In this document: in pieces, positions 26,424 to 35,640 of the stretch | Layout of the letters: every line of letters starts with the position of its first letter | How positions within the stretch are numbered: position 1 is the stretch's first letter | From: Reinekea thalattae | GTDB taxonomy: Bacteria > Pseudomonadota > Gammaproteobacteria > Pseudomonadales > Natronospirillaceae | Reading direction: 5' to 3' | Assembly: GCF_008041945.1 (NCBI RefSeq) | Contig: NZ_VKAD01000002.1 | Location: forward strand, 248,001-312,000 | DNA: 64,000 nt | Notes under the pieces: model-generated | Database searches by the model: none | The model's input: only the letters and a program-made list of their open reading frames with translations | What the model was told of the DNA's origin: nothing | Position numbers and translations under genes: made by a program

Positions 26424-26454
26424 TGGACCATTAATTCACGAAATTGGCCCTATA
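26424..26454. promoter_or_regulatory. Direct repeat, candidate MocR/TauR operator
   Basis: TGGACCATTA (26424-26433) and TGGCCCTATA (26445-26454), in the same orientation and 21 bases apart (two helical turns), 58 bases before tauA. Direct repeats of TGGNCC type are usual for MocR regulators, and the first copy is preceded by C, resembling the CTGGAC element I recall for TauR. Confidence 0.5.
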
Positions 26455-26511
26455 GGGTTGTGCGTTAGATCGATAGTTTAAAAAAGACACAACGACGACA
26501 TAGGAATAAAC

Positions 26512-27516
26512 ATGAAAAAGCTACCAACTCTTAAACGCGGTATTGTGGCAGCCGCTCTAATTGCCTCATGCACAACTGCTTTTGCTAAAGAAGTGACCAT
26601 TGGTTATCAAGGCATGTTTAACCCATGGAAACACGCGATTGCTGAAAAAATTCTTGAAGAAGAAACTGGTTACGAAATTAAATGGCGCCGTTTCGATTCG
26701 GGCGCAAAAGCGATCACTGCAATGGCCTCTGGTGCCGTTGATATGACATCAGCTGGTTCTTCTCCTATCGCAGCAGCAGTAAGCCGCGGTGTGGAAATGG
26801 AACTGGTTTGGATTTTAGAAAACATTGCCGAAGCGGAAGCCTTGGTTGTAACGGAAGATATTAAAACGCCTGCAGACCTAAAAGGTAAGCGTATTGCAGT
26901 ACCGTTCGTTTCAACAACGCATTTCCATATGTTATTTGCGTTAGAAACCTATGGCCTAACCGAGAAAGACGTTAAGTTGATTAACATGCAGCCAAGTGCG
27001 ATTTCTGCAGCGTGGCAGCGTGGTGATATCGATGGCGCGTTCATTTGGGATCCAGCGTTGGGTACGTTGAAGAAAACCGGTCACGTGTTGGTTTCATCTA
27101 AAGATTTGGCCGCACTGGGCAAGCCAACATTTGATGGCTTTGTTGTGAACAAAAAATTCGGCGCAGAAGAGCCTGAGTTTGTCGCTAAAGTGATTAAAGT
27201 GATGGCCGATTTGGACGCACAATATCGCGACAATAAAGCAAGCTTTGATGCTAGCTCTCCAATTGCCATGTCGATTGCTAAAATTACCGGCGGTGATGTC
27301 AATACCGTTCCTGGTGTATTAGCGCTTTACGACTTCCCAAGCATGGAGCGTCAGCTTTCTTGTGAGTGGTTAGGATGTGGTGAAGAAGGTGCAGCAACAA
27401 AAGCCTTAATATTTACTTCTGAATTTTTGTTAGCGCAGAAGAAGATCAATAAGTTAATGCCAGACTACAGTGAATTTGTTAATCCTTCTTATGCTGAAGC
27501 CGCATCGAAGCTTTAA
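26512..27516 (+). CDS. tauA: Taurine ABC transporter substrate-binding protein TauA
   Basis: Periplasmic protein of 334 residues with a signal peptide ending at TTAFA. The mature part starts KEVTIGYQGMFNPWKHAIA. The segments WRRFDSGAKAITAMASGAVDM, GSSPIAAAVSRG, KRIAVPFVSTTHFH and GAFIWDPALGTLKKTGHVL follow TauA closely. First gene of the tauABC operon; AGGAA site before the ATG. Uptake of taurine or a related sulfonate. Confidence 0.9.
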   Translation: MKKLPTLKRGIVAAALIASCTTAFAKEVTIGYQGMFNPWKHAIAEKILEEETGYEIKWRRFDSGAKAITAMASGAVDMTSAGSSPIAAAVSRGVEMELVWILENIAEAEALVVTEDIKTPADLKGKRIAVPFVSTTHFHMLFALETYGLTEKDVKLINMQPSAISAAWQRGDIDGAFIWDPALGTLKKTGHVLVSSKDLAALGKPTFDGFVVNKKFGAEEPEFVAKVIKVMADLDAQYRDNKASFDASSPIAMSIAKITGGDVNTVPGVLALYDFPSMERQLSCEWLGCGEEGAATKALIFTSEFLLAQKKINKLMPDYSEFVNPSYAEAASKL

Positions 27517-27546
27517 TCATTCCTAAATAGTTAAGCAGGCACTGAT

Positions 27547-28395
27547 ATGAATAGACTCCAAATTAAAGATGTATCGGTTGTCTATCCTGCAGCACAAGGC
27601 GGTGACCCAGTCACCGCCTTATCTGATGTTAATCTAACCATTAATCAGGGTGACTTGGTTGTGGCGTTAGGTGCATCGGGCTGCGGGAAGACAACACTGT
27701 TAAACCTGATTGCAGGTTTTATTTCGCCAACTGATGGTTATTTAACGCTGGGTGACAGCACGGTTGAAGGTTATCCACGAGTGACCGTAGGCTTCGATAT
27801 TGGCGATGAAGTGACAGGCCCAGGCAAAGACCGAGGAGTAGTTTTCCAAAAGCATGCTTTGCTGCCTTGGTTGAATGTTATTGAAAACACAGAATTTGGT
27901 TTAAAGCTGCAAGGTGTTGATAAGGCCACTCGCCGAACACGAGCAGCAGAATATCTTAAGTTGGTTGGTTTAGAAGATTTTCATAATCATAAAACCTACC
28001 AGCTTTCAGGCGGAATGCAGCAACGTGTCGGGATTGCTCGTGCATTGACGAACGACCCGCAAATGTTATTGCTGGATGAACCGCTCGGCGCACTCGACGC
28101 GCTCACTCGAGAATCGTTACAAGAGCTGTTGCTCGATGTTTGGAACGAAACCAATAAGATGATGTTCTTTATCACTCACAGCGTTGATGAAGCCTTGTTG
28201 TTGGCAACGCGTCTTATTGTTATGTCTCCACGCCCAGGGCGAATTACCCACGAATTTGAACTCGACTTTAACCGTCAGTTTTTAGAATCGCGCGATGCTC
28301 GCCAAGTGAAGTCGAATCCAGAATTTATTGCGATGAAAGAAAAGGTACTAGAAATCATTCATGGTGATGAAGAACAGGCGGAGTCGAATGTATGA
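27547..28395 (+). CDS. tauB: Taurine ABC transporter ATPase TauB
   Basis: ABC ATPase of 282 residues: Walker A LGASGCGKTT, Q-loop VVFQKHALLPWLNV, signature LSGGMQQR, Walker B MLLLDEPLGALDA and switch FFITHSVDEA. Belongs to the nitrate/sulfonate/taurine subfamily. A longer-than-usual insert lies before the Q-loop (TVGFDIGDEVTGPGKD). Overlaps tauC by 4 bases. Confidence 0.9.
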   Translation: MNRLQIKDVSVVYPAAQGGDPVTALSDVNLTINQGDLVVALGASGCGKTTLLNLIAGFISPTDGYLTLGDSTVEGYPRVTVGFDIGDEVTGPGKDRGVVFQKHALLPWLNVIENTEFGLKLQGVDKATRRTRAAEYLKLVGLEDFHNHKTYQLSGGMQQRVGIARALTNDPQMLLLDEPLGALDALTRESLQELLLDVWNETNKMMFFITHSVDEALLLATRLIVMSPRPGRITHEFELDFNRQFLESRDARQVKSNPEFIAMKEKVLEIIHGDEEQAESNV

Positions 28396-29279
28396 CCAAC
28401 TCAATCGATAAAGAAACGAATCAACCTAAAGCGCCGAGCTTTTTTGCAAAGCTGATGCACCGCTTAGCAAAACAGAAAGCTGCACCGACTGGCAGTTATT
28501 ATGGTGAACCAGGTGCTGGCAACAGTCTGTATATTTCAATTACAACAGTGGTTGTTCTGTTGTTAATTTGGACAGGCGTCACCGAGGCAGGTTTAATCAA
28601 ACCGCTATTTTTACCTTCCCCTATCGATGTTATTGCGCGGTTGGGTGATGTCTACCGTGATGGCTTTGCCGGTGCGACCTTGGCTCAGCATATGGGTGCC
28701 AGTTTTAGTCGTATATTTGGCTCGTTTTTCTTAGCCTGTATTACGGGAATACCGCTAGGTATTGCCATTGGTTGCAGCCGAATTTTCCGTGGCATTTTTG
28801 ATCCAATTATCGAATTTTATCGCCCACTACCACCGCTGGCCTATTTACCGTTGGTGATTATTTGGATGGGTATCGACGAAAGCAGTAAGATCATGCTGAT
28901 CTATTTAGCCATGCTCGCGCCGATAGTTTTAAGTACGCGGGCAGGTGTTGGCTCTGTACGCATCGAGCAAATCCAAGTGGCCTATTCAATGGGCGCTAAC
29001 CGCTGGCAAGTAATTAGCCAGATCATTACTCGCGGTGCGATGCCAGACATTATGACTGGTATGCGTATTGCGATTGGTTTTGGTTGGACCACGCTGGTTG
29101 CCGCAGAAATGGTTGCAGCAGAACGAGGTATTGGCTTTATGGTATTGAACGCCTCAGAATTTTTGGTCACCGATGTGGTGATTGCCGGTATTTTAATTAT
29201 TGGTATCATTGCTTTTGGCTTTGATATGTTGATGCGTTATCTGGAAAGCAAATTCATTCCTTGGAAAGGTCAGAATTAA
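28392..29279 (+). CDS. tauC: Taurine ABC transporter permease TauC
   Basis: Inner-membrane permease of 295 residues (SsuC/TauC family) with LFLPSPIDVIARL, ITGIPLGIAIGCSRI, FYRPLPPLAYLPLVIIWMGIDE and the coupling loop AYSMGANRWQVISQIITRGAMPDI. Final gene of tauABC; a strong terminator follows 22 bases after the stop. Confidence 0.9.
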   Translation: MTNSIDKETNQPKAPSFFAKLMHRLAKQKAAPTGSYYGEPGAGNSLYISITTVVVLLLIWTGVTEAGLIKPLFLPSPIDVIARLGDVYRDGFAGATLAQHMGASFSRIFGSFFLACITGIPLGIAIGCSRIFRGIFDPIIEFYRPLPPLAYLPLVIIWMGIDESSKIMLIYLAMLAPIVLSTRAGVGSVRIEQIQVAYSMGANRWQVISQIITRGAMPDIMTGMRIAIGFGWTTLVAAEMVAAERGIGFMVLNASEFLVTDVVIAGILIIGIIAFGFDMLMRYLESKFIPWKGQN

Positions 29280-29300
29280 TTTCTATTTTGATCGCAATAA

Positions 29301-29326
29301 AAAAGCCTCACATCTGTGAGGCTTTT
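29301..29326. terminator. Strong terminator after tauABC
   Basis: AAAAGCCTCAC / GTGAGGCTTTT stem with ATCT loop and flanking A and T runs. It should work in both directions, serving tauC and possibly the convergent aminotransferase gene. Confidence 0.93.
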
Positions 29327-29366
29327 TTGTATCTGGCTGACTTTCTTAATTTATTCATGTCTCAGT

Positions 29367-29401
29367 TTTCAACTTTCAACTTTCAACTTTCAACTTTCAA
29401 C
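29367..29401. repeat. Heptanucleotide tandem repeat (TTTCAAC)x5
   Basis: Five perfect copies of TTTCAAC in the non-coding gap between the tauC terminator and the aminotransferase stop codon, followed by a degenerate copy. A simple-sequence repeat, likely variable in number. Confidence 0.95.
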
Positions 29402-29431
29402 TTCAATCTTTAATTATCAACCTAAGTTAGT

Positions 29432-30607
29432 TTAGCTGTTTTCTTGTGCAAAGCGCTTCATGAATGAAACTAAAGTTTCAACATCGGTTAGGGTAATACC
29501 GTTATAAATACTGGCGCGTAGATAATCGCCCACACCAAAAGGTGTTAAGGTTCTTAAACCGACCATGCCGAGTTCCCAAGCTTCGATCAGGAATTTTTCG
29601 GTGATCGCGTCATCGCCATTTTTCACATTGAATGGTACGTTCATTCGGCTGCGAATCGCTTTATCTTTGATTGGAGTGCCATAAAAGCCATTGGACTGAT
29701 CGATGGTGTCGTAAATTGCTTTAGCTTTAGCGATAGAGCGTTGCTCGCATTGTTCAATGCCGCCTTGCTGTTTTAGCCAATTCATAACCATGCCAACCAC
29801 TTCAATATTAAAAGTGGCCGGTGTATTCCATAGGTTTTCTGCTTCGCTAAAGGTGGTGTAATTAAACACGCCAGGACAAAGTGGTGAAGCCTTATCCTTA
29901 CCCAATAAATCCTTACGCACAATGGTCATGGTAACGCCTGGGTGGCCGATATTTTTTGATGCGCAAGCAAAGAGAACACCGACGCCATCGCCGTGCCAAT
30001 CAATCGGTTTGGTTGAAAAGTCGGAACTGGCATCAACCACTAAAGGAATGTGCTGTCGAGATTTTGGTCGCTTAGGTAAACGATGCAACTCAATGCCATT
30101 GACCGTTTCGTTGGAGCAAAGATAAATATATTTAGCATCGGCATCGATGTTATTTTCAGTCAATTCAGGAAAGCGGGTGTAATGCCCAGTTGCTGGATCT
30201 TTTGCATCAATGGTTTGTACTTGGCAATAACGACTGGCTTCTTCGGCGCCGCGAGCAGACCAGGTGCCGTTGATAACGTAACAGGCCTTGTCGGTTGTTT
30301 CTTTGCATAGATTAAGTGGTACCGCTGCAAACTGACCGTGACCGCCTGCGTGAGTAAATAACACCTCGTAATCATCAGGGATTTGCATCACCTCGCGGGT
30401 GGTTGCAATGGTGCTTTTTAGTAGTTCAATAAATTCTGGAGCACGATGCGACATCGCCAGTGATGTTAAGGGCTGGTTTTGAAAGCTGTCGGCAATCTGT
30501 TGTTCAACGGCTTTTGGTAACGAAGTTGGGCCGGGACTAAAGTTGATAATCGAAGCTGCGCTAGAGCGAAGGGAACCGATGAGTGCGGGATGAGTATCGT
30601 GAGTCAT
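29432..30607 (-). CDS. SerC-family PLP-dependent aminotransferase
   Basis: Class V aminotransferase of 391 residues closely resembling phosphoserine transaminase: INFSPGPTSLPKAV, MSHRAPEFIELL, VLFTHAGGHGQFAAVPLNL, the PLP lysine in ASKNIGHPGVTMTIVRKDLLG, and RSRMNVPF. It is about 30 residues longer than E. coli SerC and its active-site lysine context differs slightly (CASKNIG versus GAQKNIG). It may be the housekeeping SerC. Its position downstream of a TauE-like exporter gene and next to tauABC instead suggests a role with sulfonated amino compounds. Both readings remain open. Confidence 0.8.
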   Translation of the reverse strand: MTHDTHPALIGSLRSSAASIINFSPGPTSLPKAVEQQIADSFQNQPLTSLAMSHRAPEFIELLKSTIATTREVMQIPDDYEVLFTHAGGHGQFAAVPLNLCKETTDKACYVINGTWSARGAEEASRYCQVQTIDAKDPATGHYTRFPELTENNIDADAKYIYLCSNETVNGIELHRLPKRPKSRQHIPLVVDASSDFSTKPIDWHGDGVGVLFACASKNIGHPGVTMTIVRKDLLGKDKASPLCPGVFNYTTFSEAENLWNTPATFNIEVVGMVMNWLKQQGGIEQCEQRSIAKAKAIYDTIDQSNGFYGTPIKDKAIRSRMNVPFNVKNGDDAITEKFLIEAWELGMVGLRTLTPFGVGDYLRASIYNGITLTDVETLVSFMKRFAQENS

Positions 30608-30656
30608 ATCTGTGTTTACTCCCTTTAAATGAGAAACCTTAAATGCAAACCCGTAT

Positions 30657-31394
30657 CTAAAAAATTGCCTGTACAGAGGCGCTGATGCCTAATATCGCGG
30701 CCAGTGCCATGATCGGTAGAGCAAAATGTTTTAAAGATTTAGGTGGATTTTTATTGAATAACCATTGCCCAGCTCGTACCGCCAGTAGCGTTGGCAGTAG
30801 TAGGCTGATGGTGTAGATAAAAAATTCGTAGCTGGCCAATCCGCTGGCAAGCTGCACGGATATTGAAACGCCTTCGCTGACGATAAAGAATAAAATCATC
30901 GTGGCCCGCTGAGCGCTGGCCGTTAGTGGGCTGGCTAACATATAGCAAACAATCATCGGCCCACCGACAGAAGCACCAGCGGTGCCCATACCGCTGGCCA
31001 TGCCAAAGCCAAGTTTGACTCGCAATTTATCAGCGTTGCGAGGCTTGGCATCGAACAACAGCGCAATGGCGAGAACCAGAATGATGATGCAAATAATGAG
31101 TTTAAGCAGCTGTGCATCGATCAATAGCAACAGCAGTAAACCAAAGGGAATGCCGAGCACGGCTCCAGTCGTTAACAGTTTAAAGGTGGCAATATCAGCC
31201 TGTTGCCGAGCTTGTCGCCACAGGCCTGCACTGCATAGCACATCCAATGCTAAGACAACGGGAATGCTCAGTTGTGGCGCTAATGTAAAATTTAGCCCCA
31301 CCACGGCAATCGCAGCAAAGCCAAACCCCGCGTAGCCGCGAACAAGGCCTGCAATAGAAACAGCTAACACTAAAACCCAAAACGATTCGAACAA
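30657..31394 (-). CDS. TauE/SafE-family anion exporter
   Basis: Membrane protein of 245 residues with about eight hydrophobic helices and the TauE/SafE (DUF81) hallmarks GLVRGYAGFGFAAIAV near the N-terminus and GMASGMGTAGASVGGPMIVCYM in the middle. Family members export sulfite, sulfoacetate or isethionate. It lies 49 bases upstream of the SerC-like gene on the same strand, so the pair probably forms one operon. The neighbouring tauABC makes a C2-sulfonate product a plausible substrate. Confidence 0.85.
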   Translation of the reverse strand: MFESFWVLVLAVSIAGLVRGYAGFGFAAIAVVGLNFTLAPQLSIPVVLALDVLCSAGLWRQARQQADIATFKLLTTGAVLGIPFGLLLLLLIDAQLLKLIICIIILVLAIALLFDAKPRNADKLRVKLGFGMASGMGTAGASVGGPMIVCYMLASPLTASAQRATMILFFIVSEGVSISVQLASGLASYEFFIYTISLLLPTLLAVRAGQWLFNKNPPKSLKHFALPIMALAAILGISASVQAIF

Positions 31395-31551
31395 GGTGGA
31401 CTACCTAAAAATGGTGTAATAACAAAAATGGATTAATAACCAAGTCAGTATGGTGTTCCGGTGGTCGATCAAATAGTTCCAAAGGCGGATTTCCATAGTG
31501 CCAATGGCAGGTCATTGTCATTTTGTAATGAAATTATGGCTGGGTTGTAAA

Positions 31552-32010
31552 ATGAAGATTGAACTCGACACACTTAGTGACTCAGGAATCGCTGACTTAC
31601 TCGAAAAGCATCTTCAAGATATGCATCAATACTCACCTGCTGAAAGCATTCATGCACTGGATGTCGAACAATTAAAACAACCAGGGCTGACTTTTTGGTC
31701 GGCTCGAATAAATAATAAAGTGGTTGGTTGTGGCGCGTTATATGAACTTTCAGAAAGTGAAGGCGAGGTTAAATCGATGAAGGTCGATAGCGCTCATTTA
31801 AGGAAGGGGGTTGCAGCACGATTACTGGAACAAATTATTAGCGAGGCGCATAAACGTAATTATAAAAAAGTGTATTTAGAAACCGGATCTCACGAGGCAT
31901 TTTTGGCTGCAGTCGCGTTGTATGAGCGGTTTGGTTTTGTTGAGTGTGAGCCTTTCGCACACTATCAAGAAGACCCTTACAGTCGATTTTATTTAAAGCA
32001 ACTCAGTTGA
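31552..32010 (+). CDS. GNAT-family N-acetyltransferase
   Basis: Acetyl-CoA-dependent acetyltransferase of 152 residues. Central motif A: EVKSMKVDSAHLRKGVAARLLEQIISEAHKR, with R/K-G-x-A for CoA binding, then KKVYLETGSHEAFLAAVALYERFGF and YSRFYLKQLS. The ATG at 31552 (MKIELDT) gives the usual family N-terminus; in-frame ATGs up to 54 bases upstream are less likely. A terminator follows at once. Substrate unknown. Confidence 0.85.
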   Translation: MKIELDTLSDSGIADLLEKHLQDMHQYSPAESIHALDVEQLKQPGLTFWSARINNKVVGCGALYELSESEGEVKSMKVDSAHLRKGVAARLLEQIISEAHKRNYKKVYLETGSHEAFLAAVALYERFGFVECEPFAHYQEDPYSRFYLKQLS

Positions 32011-32012
32011 TA

Positions 32013-32046
32013 AAAGCCGACCTCGACGTGAACCAAGGTCGGCTTT
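32013..32046 (+). terminator. Terminator after GNAT gene
   Basis: Ten-base-pair stem AAAGCCGACC / GGTCGGCTTT with a 14-base loop, directly after the stop codon. Confidence 0.85.
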
Positions 32047-32107
32047 ATTCGTTTTATTTTTTGCGTGCTGAAAAAATAATAGCGACTGAAGTAAACAGCC
32101 TGCTGAG

Positions 32108-33847
32108 TTATTGCTCTAATGTTGCGTGTAGTTTTTTGTATTGGCCATTCAGAGCCATGAGTTCTTCATGGGTACCACTTTCGACTACTTGGCCTTCATG
32201 CATAACGTGGATGAGGTCAGCGTTCATAACCGTAGTTAAGCGATGAGCAATCACCAATGTTGTTTTCTGTTTTGAAACATCGTCTAGCAGTTGCTGAATT
32301 TTTCGCTCGGTCTGGTTGTCGAGCGCCGATGTCGCTTCATCAAGCAATAGTATTGGCGCATTACGCAACATTGCACGAGCAATAATGACACGCTGGCGTT
32401 GACCGCCGGATAAATTAGTACCGCGAGGTCCTGCTAGGGTCTCAAGACCGTCACTGGATTCGTTGGCGAATTCGTTCACTAATGCGACTTCGGAGGCGGT
32501 AAAGATTTGCTCCTCTTCAGCACTGATATCCCCCAGTTTGATGTTGTCGATAATGCTTTCATCAAAGAGTGCCGATTCTTGGCTAACAAGCGCCATTTCT
32601 TCGCGTAGCTGTTGGGCATCGAGTGACAAGATGTTTTGGCCGCCAATACTAATCGAGCCAGAGTGTGGTATTTCTAGCGCGGTTAGCAGGTTAAAGAGGG
32701 TTGATTTGCCAGCGCCGCTTTGACCAACAAAGGCTGTTGTTTTACCGCCAGGGGCGATAAATGAAAGCTGCTTTAACACCTCGGTATCACCATAACTGAA
32801 GTTAACCTGATCGAAGCAGATATCGCCTAATGGGTTACTTAGGTTGGTGTCTGTGGGTTTTGGGCGCGGATCCGGTTTTTTATCGAATAGATAATAGATT
32901 CGCTCTAAGTTGGCAACAGCACCCTGTATAGCACCTGAAATACTGGTCAGTTTACGTATTGGTTCCAATAACAAGCCGATGGCAACAAAGAAAGTAATGA
33001 AGTCACCCGCGGTTTTTTCACCAGAAATAATTTGCTGCCCACCAAAGTAAATGATGGCGACAAAGCCTGCTCCTGCGGCTAGCTCAATGACCGATAGCAT
33101 GGCACTGTTACTGTATTGAGAGTAAAGCTGTCGGCGAGTAAACTGATGTATGCCTTTACTAAAGCGGTGTGATTCGTGCTCAGCAAGGTTGTTTAATTTA
33201 ATCGCCTTAATGCCATGAAAAATTTCATCGAGGCGAGTCGATAACAGCGCCGATGCTTCGCGCGCTTTACGGGACTGACGACGAATAAGCTTTTGTAATA
33301 AATACAAAGGGAAAACTAATAAAGGGGCACCAATAAAGATGATAGCCGTCCACCAAATATCAATTTGCATTGCGGCTATAAGCATGGCAATTAGGGTGGT
33401 TAAATCACGGCCGAGCGTGACTAATGTTCGGCTAGCAAAAGCTTGAAGTGCTTGTGTATCACCCCGGACTCTTTCGATGAGTCCACCAGGTGAGTTGTTA
33501 TTAAAGAAGTTCATATCCATAGTCAGCAAGTGCTCAGTAAGCTTCTGCTGCATATCGGACACGACTAGAGTGCCAGTTTGGGCAATGAGCGCACGCTGAA
33601 TGAAGGAGCCAAAACTTCGCACAATAAAGACACCGCAAATAGCAAACGCTACGCCCCAAATTTGGGTTTCGTTACCGGCGACAAAGATGGTGTCGAACAT
33701 AGGCTTTAACTGGTAAACGAAGAAGTACATGGCCGCGCCTTCAAGCAGCATGAACATCACAGCTAAAATGAGCTTGGCGGTGTGTTTGCGGATAAAGTGA
33801 CGCCAAAGTCGGCTGAGTAACTGAGTTGCTGTGTATTGATTACTCAC
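32108..33847 (-). CDS. MsbA-like ABC exporter (fused permease-ATPase)
   Basis: Half-transporter of 579 residues: six membrane helices (about 1-310), then an ATPase domain with Walker A VGQSGAGKST, signature LSGGQRQR, Walker B ILLLDEATSALD and switch LVIAHRLTT. It follows the lipid A exporter MsbA pattern (LTMDMNFFNNNSPGGLIERVRGDTQAL). Its first codons overlap the end of the upstream phosphatase gene by 8 bases, so the two are co-translated. No LpxK or other LPS gene adjoins, so lipid A as substrate is not certain. Confidence 0.85.
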   Translation of the reverse strand: MSNQYTATQLLSRLWRHFIRKHTAKLILAVMFMLLEGAAMYFFVYQLKPMFDTIFVAGNETQIWGVAFAICGVFIVRSFGSFIQRALIAQTGTLVVSDMQQKLTEHLLTMDMNFFNNNSPGGLIERVRGDTQALQAFASRTLVTLGRDLTTLIAMLIAAMQIDIWWTAIIFIGAPLLVFPLYLLQKLIRRQSRKAREASALLSTRLDEIFHGIKAIKLNNLAEHESHRFSKGIHQFTRRQLYSQYSNSAMLSVIELAAGAGFVAIIYFGGQQIISGEKTAGDFITFFVAIGLLLEPIRKLTSISGAIQGAVANLERIYYLFDKKPDPRPKPTDTNLSNPLGDICFDQVNFSYGDTEVLKQLSFIAPGGKTTAFVGQSGAGKSTLFNLLTALEIPHSGSISIGGQNILSLDAQQLREEMALVSQESALFDESIIDNIKLGDISAEEEQIFTASEVALVNEFANESSDGLETLAGPRGTNLSGGQRQRVIIARAMLRNAPILLLDEATSALDNQTERKIQQLLDDVSKQKTTLVIAHRLTTVMNADLIHVMHEGQVVESGTHEELMALNGQYKKLHATLEQ

Positions 33848-34547
33848 GGCGTAATACCTTATCGACTATAAAGTCGTACCACTTATTACTATGGAATTTT
33901 TCTTGTAACGCATCACGATCGTAATGATGTTCAGCCCACTCTAAAAAATCGACCGGTGTGACTTCATTATATTGACGGTAGGCGTCTAAAAAATAATCTA
34001 GACGGCCAGTCTTAGAATGCTTGATGTGTAAATACTTAATGCTTAATTGTTTTTGCGCTTGCTCAATCGGTTGCTTGAGCACCATTAGGCAGTAAAGCGC
34101 TGAGCAGATACCTGCACGGTCGGCGCCTGACTTACAGTGAAAAGCCGTGACGCCGTTAAGGCTTTCAAACATGGCTTTGGTTTTTAGCAGCTCTTCAAAT
34201 GTTGGCATACGGCGCGAAAACATACGGTGGTTTACCAGTTCGATACCGTATTTGGCGCACGCTTCTTTTTCCAGTGCGTAAGAACCCCATCGGCTTGGCC
34301 CTCTAAGGTTGACGATGGTGGTAACACCTAATTTAGACAGTCGCTTGATTTGTCTTGGCGAGGGCTGGTTACAGCGCCAAGCGTTATCACTTAGTCGATT
34401 TAGGTTAGTCCAGAAGACTCGGAAGAAGGCATGATCGCCAAAAATAGCGTCCAGATGGACAAGAATTCGTTGTTTTTTACTGGTAATGCCGTTATCGCGC
34501 CAAGTTTCTTGCATCGCGATGTATTTTTGCTTAAAAAGGTTTGCCAT
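33840..34547 (-). CDS. Protein tyrosine / dual-specificity phosphatase-like protein
   Basis: Cytosolic protein of 235 residues with the Cys-phosphatase P-loop HCKSGADRAG (HCx5R, followed by the usual A/S-G), preceded by LGVTTIVNLRG and an acidic segment that could supply the general acid. The start at MANLFKQ is favoured over an upstream in-frame ATG because GAAGTG lies before it. The last 8 bases overlap the MsbA-like exporter gene, hinting at a functional link such as lipid or glycan phosphate removal. Substrate unknown. Confidence 0.8.
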   Translation of the reverse strand: MANLFKQKYIAMQETWRDNGITSKKQRILVHLDAIFGDHAFFRVFWTNLNRLSDNAWRCNQPSPRQIKRLSKLGVTTIVNLRGPSRWGSYALEKEACAKYGIELVNHRMFSRRMPTFEELLKTKAMFESLNGVTAFHCKSGADRAGICSALYCLMVLKQPIEQAQKQLSIKYLHIKHSKTGRLDYFLDAYRQYNEVTPVDFLEWAEHHYDRDALQEKFHSNKWYDFIVDKVLRRE

Positions 34548-34695
34548 GAGCACTTCAAAATTAAAATAAGTCGCTATTTTAGTGATAAAGCAAGGCAATG
34601 AATAGCGCTAGTCTCTCAGTTTCTTGCACTTGATGGTTTAAATTGCATCAAGAGAGTGCAAATTCGTATGGCGCAGCCATTGGAAATCAATCTTT

Positions 34696-35562
34696 ATGGA
34701 TAATGTACTTCCGTTAAAGGCGTTACAGGCTTTTGAATCTGCTGGTCGTACCGGTAGTTTTCAGCGCGCAGCGGGTGAGTTGGGTGTTACGCCTTCGGCG
34801 ATCAGTCATCAGATCAAAAGTTTAGAAGAATATCTAGGCTTTGAGCTGTTTGAGCGCAAAGCTCGTCAGGTGGTGTTAACTCCTTTAGGTGATGCTTACC
34901 TAGAAACGGTAGCCCAGTCTTTTTTACAACTGGATATTGCAACTAGCCGCCTGCAGCAAGGTTATGCCACAGGCAAATTAACCGTTGCTATGCCTGCGCT
35001 ATTGTTGCAGCAGTACGTGATGCCTAAGTTATTTTACTTCACGGAAAAACATCCAGAGCTTGAAATTGAGTTGATCAGTGCTGATGAGGAGTCCGATTAT
35101 GACGGCGCAGATGTTGCGATTCGATTGGCTCAGGATAGCCGTAAAGATAATGACTTTCTGCTGTCTAGATCGGCAGAATTAACCGCCGTTTGCGCGCCTG
35201 AACTGCTCGAGCGTGAATTTATAATGGCTGCACCGCAGCTACTTCAGTGTCGGTTACTCTATTGCCATGATGGCCTGGACTATTGGCGACGCTGGTTCAA
35301 TATTCAGGGGATTGATTTTTTTCCTGCCCAAGGATCAATGAATTTTTCGACAGAAACGGCAGTTTTACAAGCCGCATTAGAAGGCGTCGGAGTTGCATTG
35401 ATAGACCTGAGATTTGTGCAGCGAGAGTTGGCGCAAGGCTTATTGATGGCGCCGGTTGATATTAGTCTGCATTTGCCGCAAAACTATTCAGTGACGTTTA
35501 GCAGGGCCGCGCAGTTAAAACCCGCAGTGGATGCATTTTACCGTTGGTTAAAGGCCTTGTAG
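34696..35562 (+). CDS. LysR-family regulator (GcvA-like)
   Basis: Protein of 288 residues with N-terminal HTH LKALQAFESAGRTGSFQRAAGELGVTPSAISHQIKSLEEYLG and a GcvA/AmpR-like effector domain (LTVAMPALLLQQYVMPKLFYF). Divergent from the phosphatase gene across about 150 bases. It is the last chromosomal gene before the prophage. Target unknown. Confidence 0.9.
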   Translation: MDNVLPLKALQAFESAGRTGSFQRAAGELGVTPSAISHQIKSLEEYLGFELFERKARQVVLTPLGDAYLETVAQSFLQLDIATSRLQQGYATGKLTVAMPALLLQQYVMPKLFYFTEKHPELEIELISADEESDYDGADVAIRLAQDSRKDNDFLLSRSAELTAVCAPELLEREFIMAAPQLLQCRLLYCHDGLDYWRRWFNIQGIDFFPAQGSMNFSTETAVLQAALEGVGVALIDLRFVQRELAQGLLMAPVDISLHLPQNYSVTFSRAAQLKPAVDAFYRWLKAL

Positions 35563-35640
35563 GTATAGTGATCGAGCTTGGAGCTTGGTCGCTAAATTTC
35601 GGCAGTATTTTAATAATCTAGGAAAATAAGCGCATACAAA

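Noticed and set aside
29367..29401. Possible CRISPR-like repeat array
   Set aside because: The 7-base units are contiguous with no spacers and no cas genes are present anywhere in the window.
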